Part shown: positions 1 to 10,600 of the stretch, one piece after another
How positions within the stretch are numbered: the first letter of the stretch is position 1
Layout: each line of letters starts with the position of its first letter
NCBI GenBank assembly: GCA_037178625.1
Contig: CM074131.1
Span: forward strand, 3,348,001-3,412,000
DNA length: 64,000 nt
From: Skeletonema tropicum
Taxonomy: Eukaryota; Bacillariophyta; Thalassiosirophyceae; Thalassiosirales; Thalassiosiraceae
Direction of reading: 5' to 3'
Position numbers and translations under genes: made by a program
Notes under the pieces: model-generated
Databases searched by the model: none
The model's input: only the letters and a program-made list of their open reading frames with translations
Told to the model about the DNA's origin: nothing

Positions 1-2722
1 TGTCTTTTGGTTGAACTTGCACCTGTCTCATTCGTCACTCTGACCGCCTCAATGACGTTACTTGCCAATTGCTCTTTATCGAGACGTGAAGTCTTGTCCT
101 TGTCTTTCTTTCTTACCAAGAATTCTCTGATAGCTTCACCGACCAAATCCTGGTTGTCTTCTCTCAATAGGTCTTCACTAACTTGGATGTCTTCAGGGGT
201 AGAAGCAATGAGTTGCATGTACTCGTGTAATAGATTCATTGTCACCATGAAGTTTAGTGCCGCGATATTCACATCTCTCTCTGTGCCTTCATCTTCCTTC
301 AGCGTCTTCAGGACAACTGCGATCTCTTTTGCTGCCATACTAATCAATCCGAAACTTTTCGCTTGATTTCAATGAATAGATACTTGTTAGTCAAGGTACA
401 ACGAGCACAAGTTTACGAATGAAATGATACCAAGCTTGTTCTTACCAATACTCAATCTCAAATCATTCGCCATATCTTTGGTTTGCGACATGATGCTGAA
501 GGCATTTAAAGTTTGATCAAGCAAGGCATCTGCGTTGAACAGTTTGGCAGACTCGACTGTGTAGACCAACGCTGCAGTACTTGTCGCCATGATCCCTTCA
601 ACTGACCTGTCCCATAGTTTAGGCGTGTCATTGTATTTTCCATCAGTATCATCCTTGGGTATCACAATCGTGTTCACTCCTGATCTTGGCATAATAATTC
701 CGCCTGCCAACATTGCGCTTATCTGCTTTGAGGTAAATAGCTGCATTCCATCAGTTTCAAGCAATGACTGTACCGCTACCGCGAGTGGGAAAAATCTGGC
801 CATGCTGTGCTCAACAGTCATCGGGTAGTTCCCTGTAGAACCGAAGTTGTCCATATTACACTTGACAGGCAATTTGAGTACATCATTTGGTCCTCCACCA
901 TCAACTCTGAGCTGCACTTCGTTTTGGCACGTCTCGTATTCACGCATTGGATTCTCGTAGTATTGAGTGAGCGGCTCTTCGGTGAAACTTGGGTCATCTT
1001 CAAACTCTTCAAGTGTCCTTGCCGTTCGCGCTCTCAGCCCCTTTATGGTCAAAACTTTACCTTTGCTGACTATCTTACCGTTAGTACCAACTTCCTTCTC
1101 AGTCCAATCCTCATGGTCTCTTCTCACAGAATTATGCTTAGTTAAGCCTCTGTATATATTTAGTACTGTTGATCCAAGCTTCCTTTTGCTCACGTTCTTG
1201 CTTTTCTCGGCTAGAAGAGTTTCCGCGAGGTGAGGCGCGGGGAAAGATTCGGTAGCAGTCCTTGATGCTACTGTAATGTGAGCGTCGAAGGGGTGGCTCA
1301 ATATTGCATCACTGTCCGATTTTTTCAATTTCTCAAGAGCATTCTCCATGGCGTCATGTTCGTTATCTTCAATTCCTACGAATGAATTGGTCAAGAACGT
1401 CGGATCTCCGGGATTGCTTGGCTTGAAGAAGTAGCCTGACTCTCTCTTCACTTTGCATCGCAGCAGAGCTGCCAATAATGCTATCAAGCGGTGGTTGCCT
1501 TCAACAGCTGTGACATAGAATTTCAATGAAGCAGTGAAGGAAGTGTAGAAATGACCAAATCCCTCGATACCATCTTGGACTGCCACATTGACTTCATTTT
1601 GACTTTCATCTAGCCAATGGTGCTTTCTTGCAGTGCTCAAAAGCTTTCGTTGACCTTCGACTGTTGTCACATTAGCAGTTAATGCCTCTGATATTTCTCT
1701 TTTCGTTTCATCTGTGCCACTACCATCATCTCCGTTGAGTACGTCGATTAAGTGTGATAGCTCTGGAACATACGTGAATGGCAATCCGTAAGCCACACTA
1801 GTCCTCGCTTCTTCACTGGATGCAATCAATGACATATGAGTTGCATTGACTGGTTCTGTCTTCTCCTGTTATTAATGTGGAGTAGCATCAATCAAGTGTT
1901 AGTTGTGAGTTCAGCAACGGATCTATAAATCAATATTCGTATAATCGCACAGTGAGCAATTATACAAATCAAGTAGCATGATGTAGTTTGGCTGCAGCAA
2001 TCGATCGACGAATCAATATTACCAAAATTGTACAGTGATCAAATTTACAAATTCGTTCTGTGCAACATCGCAATCGATCAACGAATCAACATTCCCAAAT
2101 TTGTACAGTGATCAATTTTACAAAATGGTTCGTTGCGCAGATTCAACAAAAGTAAACTCACGCAATCTTCCGCGGAATCATCCTCCGCTGCTTTCTTGCT
2201 GAAGTGTAAGTGTATCTGACTGTCGTTCATTTCTTTGTTGTCGCCGGATTTACCCGTAGCCACCAGTTTCAATAGCCCGAGTATCTTCTCTTGCTGTGGT
2301 ACCGCTTGATTTACATTCTCCGCTACCAATTTGCCTTCTTTATCCAAATGGGTGAAGCAAACGAAAACCGTAGCACTAATTTTTGTTGGCAGGCCCGTAT
2401 TTGTGCCTTTGATGTAATGCTCAGGTCGATCTTCCTCGACTTGCTGCGTAGTCGTTTCTGTACCTGCTGTTGGTTTGTCAGGGGTGATAACGTTGTTGGT
2501 GGTTGGTCTGGTGACAGCCTCGGCAGTATGATCGGTAGGTGTGTTATTCTTTCCGGGGGTGTTCATCTGGTTGTCCGGCGGACTCGTTGTCTCCTTTAAC
2601 GTGCTTTTTGCGTCCACAGCTTCAGCTGCAGATTCAACCGCAGATTCAGTTGCATCTGTAGCTTCAGGTGAGTTCATGGTGTCGTCGTTATCGTGTTCAG
2701 TTGGATGTTGTTTGTCGGTCAT
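1..2722 (-). CDS. Unknown spliced gene on the reverse strand of the Helitron-like element (3' partial)
   Basis: I read exons 2722-2162, 1865-446 and 361-1 (leaving the window). Donors are GTGAGT at 2161 and GTAAGA at 445; acceptors end at 1866 and 362; a CTAAC branch-like site lies in the second intron. Both junctions keep frame, including the extension across 361-1, which is the main support for this model. About 780 residues are visible. Residues 1-100 are acidic and Ser/Thr/Ala-rich; the rest looks globular, with a conspicuous stretch TAVEGNHRLIALLAALLR. I do not recognise a family; the GNHR stretch only superficially recalls ParB/AIPR-type motifs. The gene is divergent from the MBD-like gene across an 870-bp spacer. 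Assignment to the element rests on the shared palindromes in its first intron. Confidence 0.7.
1914..2144. repeat. Three degenerate tandem units (~75 bp), each with one 27-bp palindrome
   Basis: The first intron of the reverse gene contains three successive units, about 1914-1996, 1997-2069 and 2070-2144. Units two and three share the pattern GCAATCGATC(G/A)ACGAATCAA followed by a palindrome. The palindromes lie at 1939-1965, about 2021-2047 and about 2096-2122. The intron appears to have grown by duplicating a palindrome-bearing unit. Confidence 0.75.
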
Positions 2723-3595
2723 GATTTGGTGGAGCGCTGTTGCGTTTTATGCGAGATCTGTGCGGCGGATTCGTTGGGTGCGGTGCTTTGCTCTGAATTA
2801 CTTCCGGAACTTAAACTTGAAGTGTTGGGATTTTCCCCCCTCCTATCCCCGCTGAAATGCCCATTTTGATTGTCATTTAGATGCTATATCTTATGATTTA
2901 GATCTAAAAATCGCTTGATTTGTGCTAGAAAGTAGAAAGGACTTTTCCAGGCTAATTAAGTCAGATTGTCGATGAGCTTCTTCGTTCTTTCCGGTGTGCA
3001 TCCCCGTCACCATCTATTTTCTTCATTTTTTCTCTGAGTGACGTGGTAAACTTCGTTACTTAAGGAATTAGTACACTTGATTCCAATCGTCTTACGTCAC
3101 AAAGTACCAGAAGTCAGGTGTTGGCAAAATCCAATGAACAAAAAAGTATTTAAGTTCATGCAGCAAGTACTCAGGTCGACATTGGCTCAATTACATTATC
3201 TGCCGAGTCGTCTATTGATGCAAGTCTAAATAGACGCCGACGTTGGTTGCTGACGTGTTTGCATTTGAATAACTGCCGATCTTTGGCCACGTACTGATCA
3301 ATACGTCAGTTCTTAACTCCACGTCGACGTCTTGTGTTGAGCTGAATCTTTTTGTCGACGTGTTGTCGATGTGTTGAACCACAAGATCTTGTGTTGCCGA
3401 CGTAGCTTACGAAGGAACTCGTTTACTTCATGACGTGGTTGGTTATTGATTGCATTGTTCTCTGCTGATTATTGCGCTGGTGCGTTGGCGGCGGTTATGT
3501 AGGCAGTTTGTACGTTGTCGAGCCGTTCAACAGCTCTCATAAATTATGCATTGCATCATTTACATCATCACATTTCTACATTGTCCGAATAAATA
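2723..3595. promoter_or_regulatory. Divergent intergenic region, GTCGAC/GACGT-rich
   Basis: No plausible gene lies here. This is the only spacer between the two divergent start codons (2722 on minus, 3596 on plus), so it should hold both promoters. Between about 3170 and 3420 it is dense in GTCGAC, CGACGT and TGACGTG words (for example near 3174, 3321 and 3352). These could bind bZIP-like factors, but that is inference. No clear TATA box was identified. Confidence 0.4.
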
Positions 3596-6500
3596 ATGAA
3601 GTTTGGCAACACAAATCCAGTTATATCCACCGTTGGTAGTAATGGTAAGGGCTTCCGTGCCGTGCGGAATCGGAGCAATGTCGATGCACGTCTTACTTCG
3701 TCAGGGGTCAAGACTGCCGCTAAACCGTCGGCTCCTGTCATTGCATTGAGCGTAACAGACATCAATTGGCGTTTGGTGCGTACCGACGATCGTATCTTCT
3801 CGCTGCTAGCGTCTGTTGCATTAGGCGATGGGTTTGACGTTGCCAAGTTGGAGAAGGAACAACTGCTCTTTTCTGCTCTTTCCGTCTTTGAAGTCGGGTC
3901 AATCAAGTACATCCTGAATGAACTGTCTGAACATTACCCGAATGTCCCAGTTGGTAAGACTGATTCTACTGACAAAGATGATCTGGTGTCTGCAGCGGTC
4001 AACTTCTTAATGTTTGCCGCTATTGCTCAGAAAGGAGGTACAAGCCAAGCGCCGTACACTTCAAATTGTGAGCATTTTTGGTAAGAGAGAAGGTTAACCT
4101 TCGTGTGGTTCAATGATTTTGGTATTTTTGTTCATTGTACCGTTTTACAAATTCTGTCTTTCCTTTTTACTTACAAGTTTTTTTTTCAACCTTCAACTTC
4201 ACACCAGTGATGAGAACGGGAAACTTGTACTTGAAGACAAAACTCATTCGGGCTCCCGTGATCAACCTGTTCAAGATGATGATGAACCGGATTTGTCCGA
4301 GAAAGGTGCTGTCACGAAAAAGTCTAAACCGGTACCTGTCCGAGAGAAGGCCTCTCCTGATTCAACTATCATGTGAGTTTATTTTGTGTGCATGTGCACT
4401 GCCGCACTAAGTATCGCTTGCTTATTGAATCATTTTAGTATAATCGATCACTGAACAATTTTACCTAATAAATAAATGCAACTGCCTTCTACATAGCGAG
4501 AATGAGTGGGTTGATTACACCCATTCAGATCTCTCGGATGGATGGAAAAGGAAGAGTATCAAGCGTAAGGGCGGCAAATCCCGCGGAACTATTTACCACC
4601 ATTACCTCTCCCCTGACAACAAAGTTTTCAAGAGTTTGACGCGAGCGAAGGCACATTCCTCTCCATCGAACGTCACTGAGACTGCTCCTCCCTCGTCTAA
4701 GTCGAATGGCAATCCTAATGACTTCGTTGATACTGTTGATTTGATTGCAAGAGGTGATATTGCTGATAGTGTACAACGACTCAGGAAACTCGTTGTAAAT
4801 GAGTATCAAGAAACTTTTTCTGTTACGGACGATGTTGACAATTTGGCAATGTCGAAATTAGCAAAGAAGATGCGATTGAAACAAATCATTACAGCTGGTG
4901 CGGATCATGTTCAGAGGCCGACCGGTGACAAGTTGGTACCGAGGAACACTTTTAGTATCCTCCACGCACTCGCTTGTGTAGTTGATAACGTGGCTCTCAA
5001 CACAGAGGAGAAACTGCTGCCGTTCGTCGCTGATGTCATGTATATGGCTGCGAATGAACCCTTCTATCCTCGTATCAAAAGAGTGATGGACGAATTCATT
5101 TATGAATGCGAATACTCATACAACAAAGTACATCGCTCGATTGACTGGTATTTCACATTGCTCGATGTATTGAGCACAATCATGTGTCTTGAAATTTGTG
5201 TGCTGCTGCCACCTGATGGATGCCATGGAGAAAGCGGTGAAACGAGGATTGTTTCCTTCGCTCCAGGCGGGCTAAAGTGCCCAAGAAAAGTCTATTTCAG
5301 GCTACTCATTGACCGCACTATTACTGATTGTCGCCTCGGTGATGGTGGTGACAATGTTGCTGGTGTGTCCGTTTATATCGAGAGGGATTTGGATTTGACC
5401 ACTTCCGATGATGATGGTCTAGATGGTCATGACGATGATGATCAATTCGATGATATCAGTGGTACTGACGAGCAATCAAAGCAAAATAATTCATCGGACC
5501 GCAGCAGTGATGAAATTGATGTTGTGAGGGATGATGGCTTTGTATCATCAGTATTCCAGCTGTTGAAGGAGACAAATAATTGGAATGAGTTGGAAGTGTC
5601 TGACCCAGGTGATAAGTTCGGCCTACCTTCATCAATTGCAAGAAGTTTACTTGCCTTTTTTCAAGAGACGAACCATCCGATGCAATGTTTTACTTACGAG
5701 TTATTCTTGAAATGGTGTGCTAGTCAGTTGGATGACTTTTGTAATAACGAGGTCTACGCTGAAGGCAGCAAAAAAGTTGTCGCAGAGTGGTTGAAAGAAG
5801 AGACTCATTTTAAGAGATCGCTCGCTCATTCAATTGATTGGTACAAATCTCTGTTGAGCGCAATCTGTGTGCGTTGCCAAGTTAGAGTGGCGATTGCAAT
5901 ACCCCCTCACAAAGACTGGTCTGCGAAAAGTTTTACAGTCATTAATTTACCTGATTGGGGGGCAAACAACATGACGGGTGTGGCGATTGATGACAGAAAT
6001 CTTGTGTTTCGTCTACTTTATCAAGATCATGATTCAGGTAACGATTGCATTGTTGGGGTCTCTGCGTTTCGTGTAAGCAAAGTTCAACCTGTGCAGAATC
6101 CGTATAAGAAACTGAGTGGTAGTCTTACCGCTGAGCAGAAGCGGGGTTCTATCCAGTTGACCAAAGCTACAAGCGAAGTAATTGAAGAAGTCAGTGATGC
6201 TAGTACTGCTAGGTCTCTTTTTACCACTCCTGTGAGGAAGAAGGTGGTTGGGAAGCCCACATCCTTGCTCGACCATGGTTCTCAACCGTGTAAACGCAGC
6301 ATTGAAGACAGGTTAGCTCAAGAAAAAGCTGCTCTGTTGAAAAGGATCAAATTGTTGGAAAAGGGGAAGAGCAATGTTGTATCGTCTCCTGCAACTTCTT
6401 CGTCGATGGTTACTGCTGAAGAAGTGAAAGGTGAGTTCAAGTCGGGCGGTTCTACAAGCTTGACTGGTATGGAGGTATTGGGGAGCGAGAGTACTATAGG

Positions 6501-7341
6501 TGATCATAGTCACAATGGCGGTGGCGGTGGCGGTGGAGCATGGCAAAACGTGGATATTTCTTCTGTCACGACTGGTACATCTTCTCCTCTGAAATCATCG
6601 TTGAGTCCGATTACTGTTGAAGTGTCTTGTCCTATCACACACAACAAGTCCAGTAAACAAGTCTATATTATCTTCTTTACGGAGATGGGGCGTAGGGCCT
6701 GGTACCTGAAGGGTGAGCATGTCAGATCGATTCTACTGACTTACTGGAACAATGTATCCAGTGCTGGAGACACGGTGCCTAACTGGTACGAATGTTTCAC
6801 GGAAACCTTCATTAAGGAACAAAACTACTCCACCGACAACATTCTCAAGAGAAAACAAACTACATCGAATTATCCAGTGACAAAGTTGATTACAGTGCTT
6901 ATGGTACCTACTGGCAGCTTTCCGATCGAGACCCACTTGCGAAAGATCGAGAACAGAATGAAGCAATTGATGAGCGATGCAGAAAAACCAGCGTACATTG
7001 CTTTGAAGGTCATGGAAGAGAATAACAACACGATGTACAATCGATTCCTTGAGGGCAAGTTCAGGAACCGCCCCAAAAAGAACGTTCCATACAAAGACAG
7101 GAATGAGCTTTTGCAAGACATTATTTCGGACTTTCAACATACTTGGAAATCTGGGTTTGATTCAGTCACTTACGGAGTACCTTTGAACAAGTACCTGACC
7201 GACTTCGGAATCAAAGCGCACCTTCAATCTATTGGTTACTCGTCGTTTGACGATGTCACTGAAAATGAGAGGAGAAATGTCTTCAAGAGTGGAAATTTTC
7301 CTGATTGGAACGAAATTATTGAGGATACTATCATGGAATGA
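3596..7341 (+). CDS. Helitron-encoded protein with a methyl-CpG-binding-like (MBD) domain
   Basis: Three exons: 3596-4080, 4208-4372 and 4497-7341, encoding 1,164 residues. Donors are TTTTG|GTAAGA and AT|GTGAGT, both phase 2, and the frame is kept throughout. Residues about 228-268, spanning the start of exon 3, resemble an MBD/TAM domain: DGWKRKSIKRK, then a basic turn, then YLSPDNKVFKS, matching the GW(x)R..RK..G.....YYSPxGK.FRS pattern of the family. The domain lies upstream of the first in-frame start codon of exon 3, so it appears only after splicing. Exon 1 carries an R-x-x-D-x-I block also found in the other Helitron copies. Residues about 364-510 and 590-743 look like an internal duplication sharing SIDWY. 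The C-terminal 250 residues are unrecognised. A reader of methylated DNA is the inferred role. Confidence 0.7.
4438..4464. repeat. 27-bp palindrome in intron 2 of the MBD-like gene
   Basis: An imperfect palindrome starting GTATAATCGATCA and ending TTTTAC, about 30 nt upstream of the acceptor at 4496. Confidence 0.7.
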
Positions 7342-7666
7342 TTAGCCACTGAGTTTGGGGAGTAGAATGGGGTGGGGAGGATTGGTGGGATTCTATACAT
7401 GAATTGGGATATATCTGCATTTCTTTTTAACAATAAGAAATTTCGTCGTCGTTTACTAATCAGCGCCTTTTTCTTTTAATTGCGTTCTTGTACTTGCAGT
7501 TGTCACTCCGGTGAAGGAGTCACATGTAGGTGAATCGACGACAACGCCAAGTGAGTGTTGCCATCACGTTGTCGTACGCTTTGATTCGTATTTGCTTTGG
7601 TTTGGTATCACTTACTGACTGACATTTGTAAATCTGTCCACTGCACAATTTTACCAAATTACCAAG
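7342..7666 (+). other. Spacer with a possible 51-nt exon (7500-7550) upstream of the Ulp1 exon
   Basis: After the MBD-gene stop there is no long ORF. A pyrimidine-rich acceptor (TTGTACTTGCAG, ending 7499) precedes 51 nt open in one frame, followed by a GTGAGT donor at 7551. Its exit phase fits the Ulp1 exon beginning at 7667. I could not find an upstream donor in matching phase, so the true 5' exon and start codon of the next gene remain unresolved. Confidence 0.4.
7628..7654. repeat. 27-bp palindrome just upstream of the Ulp1 exon
   Basis: Starts GTAAATCTGTCCA and ends with a perfect TGCACAATTTTAC half-site. It lies 12 nt before the proposed acceptor at 7666. Confidence 0.75.
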
Positions 7667-10600
7667 CGACTGTAATATCTTTGCCGCACATCATACTTTT
7701 CGTGACGAGCTGGTTACGGACTGTCCTTGGAGTTAAGCAACTACGTAATAAAGGAATACTGATTAAGGTAATTAAAGAGCAAAGCAAATCCGTCGCTCTC
7801 AAATTACAGGAAGGTCACCGCGAGTCGGTGATACAATTCAATGCAAGAAAGGGAGGACCGTCTGAGCTGCTAACTACAATCATTGTAGTTGTGGCGTTAT
7901 CCAGCATTGTTACGCTTCAGCAGCACGATGTCAAGAGTCCCAATGCGCGCACAGTCTGTGATGACTTGGTTCGTGCAGGCATACGACAACAGCAGAATGT
8001 GATCTCGGCTGAACCACCATCTGCATCATCGGTGACCCAGAAAAGCTTTACACCATTGCCAGTGGCAGTCGACATATTATCACAATGTTTCGTGATACCT
8101 TTCAAGACGAGCAATAGCAGCCTCTTGCTTGCAGACAAATGTTCGACTGACCTATCCCACAGGCTGGCAAAACTCATCGGGCAAGATGATGCATCAAACT
8201 ACGCCGCATTTTTCGAGAACTCTCTCAGGGACAGTATGAAAAGGAATTTGATTGTTCACGGAATGGATCTGGCGACGCTTAAACCTGGACAGTGGTTAAA
8301 TGACGCGGTACTGCAATTCTGGTTCAAGTGGATATCAACACCCAGATGCCCTGGCGACAACGCTTCTTCTGTGCACATCTGTTCAACGTATCTCCTGTCA
8401 GGGGTCCTGAGCGAGGGGTACAGTGACACGATGAAGAAGTTCCTGAAGAATGTCAACATTTTCGAGAAGAAAATCGTCATGTTTCCTGTGCACCTTGCCA
8501 GTCATTGGTCGTTAGTAGCGGTACTGAATCCAAACCTGATAAAACAGACCAAAGCAAGATTTGGGGATACGACCTACAGCAAAGATGTCACAGCTATGAT
8601 ACACTTGGATTCACTTGGGAGCGGTACTCTCCACAACAGGAGGGAAATAGCGCAAGCTGTTCGAAACGTTCTCAACGCAGAGTGGAGAAGGCATCATGAT
8701 GATGCGCTAGATAGATTCGAGATGCCTTTCTCTCATAGACACAAGTCGTTCCAATTGCATTTTCCCGAAGGTGAGCGAAGTCTATCAGTCAATCAATTTC
8801 AGTTACTGTGTCGTTTCACTATCTCAATCTCACGCTCTTTTGTGTTATACCAGTTATGGACCAGGGGAACGGCTACGACTGTGGCGTACACGTATGTCGC
8901 TACGCTTACAATCTAGTTCAGATGGTTGACTTGAAGGTCAAGAATAAAGATTTCACTGACAATTTCGCCAGCTGTATAAGCAGTCATGACTTGTTTGATT
9001 ACAACGCAGACGACATCAATAGATTGAGGACCGAAATGTATGACCTCATAGTACACATCACCAGCCTGTATCGAAATCACCGAGATACATTGATTGACTG
9101 CTTGAGCGAAAGTGATGATGAGGATGATGACGATGATGTGGAGATTATATCTCCCGTGACACAGACAAGCGATGACTCAGTTGGCGATAAATCCGATCAT
9201 GTGTCCAACAGCGATTCGTCTTACTCTCAATTGGACGATGATGACGACGACCTGTCCGCTGATACCACAGGTGAGTTTATTTTGAACTATGTTGTACATG
9301 GTACACAACTATTGGTAAAATTGTGCACTGCTCCATTTTACTAATGACATCATTTTGTGCAGGCGACCTCGATCAGATACATTACAGAACCGACAAGACA
9401 TACAATTACATCGACCTGGATTGCAATCTCGCCCGCGATGACGGGGATGCCGACTCAAGCGACTTGAATGTATTCGTACAGCTGGGAGATATCATAGAAT
9501 ACCGCAGTTCAAAGAAGGATGCACCCATGAAGGGTCAGATTGTGTCGATTGGGGCTCTCTCCTCTGACAGAATTCTCCAAGTATCGAATGGGACATGGCT
9601 CAGTAGGAAGGTCCACCAGGTAAAGCGCATCGAGATCGTTCGACCTATGGAAGACAAGAGGCTGGTCAATCCTTCGCCTAAGTGGAAGGGTCTCGACAAG
9701 GTGGTAGTCATTCCACCATTCGAGACGGTTGATGAGGACGACGAGGTAGACGGAGTGGTAGAGAATGATATCAATAGTGGAGGGACCGCTACCACTGCTG
9801 ACACCACCAGTCCAGCCGAGAGCAATGCTAGTGGAGAACCAACTGCAGGTACAAACCAAAAGGAAGAAGAACAAGAAGAAGAACAGATCCCCATGTTCAC
9901 TTCTAGGTCGGAGAAAAATAAAAGAGAGAGGACGTCGTGTGGGTCAACAAATACCAGTCATTGGGGTGAAACAGTGAAGGTGAGGACAGAAGAGAAGTAC
10001 TTGGATAAGAGGCGTGCGACACACACTTACATCCGATGGGCCAAGGACGGCGTTGAGTATGACAGAGCTAAATCAGCGGTGAACAAGATGTATGTACATA
10101 CGCTAAATTACGGCATCGTTGACAAATTCTACGAAAAGGAGCCATTTGCAGCTTCCACGAAGGATGAGTTCAACAAGTCAATTAAGTCTTTGAAGGACGC
10201 TGTGAACAACCGGATTAAGACGAATGGAGTCACAATCGCCATCAAATTTGACATCACCTTCATGGACAATCCCTGTTACGGCGAACACGGCCGTTCCAAA
10301 GAAACGAATCGATCGAGGCAGACTATCGAGGAGATGTTGAAATTCGAATATAAAATGAAGACGCTGCAGCTGCAAACTTGCAGTGTCTGCCGCGAGAACA
10401 GGCTCGAATTTTCGGAGAAAGTCAAGGAGAGTGCCACACGATGCGAGGAGGTCATCTGCTCCACTTGCAGAACGAAGAAACATAAAGAATCGGACTATTT
10501 CTTGAAGAACAACTTCCACCCAGTCTGGTACGAGCGGGACAGCGAAGGAGTTATGAAGATTGACGAAAATGGCAATCCCGTGGTAAGATACGACATACCC

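Noticed and set aside
7..366. 119-codon forward frame at the left edge
   Set aside because: It is antisense to the third exon of the reverse-strand gene, whose frame is kept across a proper splice junction.
1914..2144. CRISPR-like array (repeated palindromic units with spacers)
   Set aside because: Units are whole tandem duplications including the spacers, they lie in a spliceosomal intron, and the organism is eukaryotic.
9509..9900. Two reverse frames of 121 codons each
   Set aside because: Antisense to the acidic linker of the Ulp1-Rep-helicase gene; Val/Leu/Ser-rich shadows of Asp/Glu codons.
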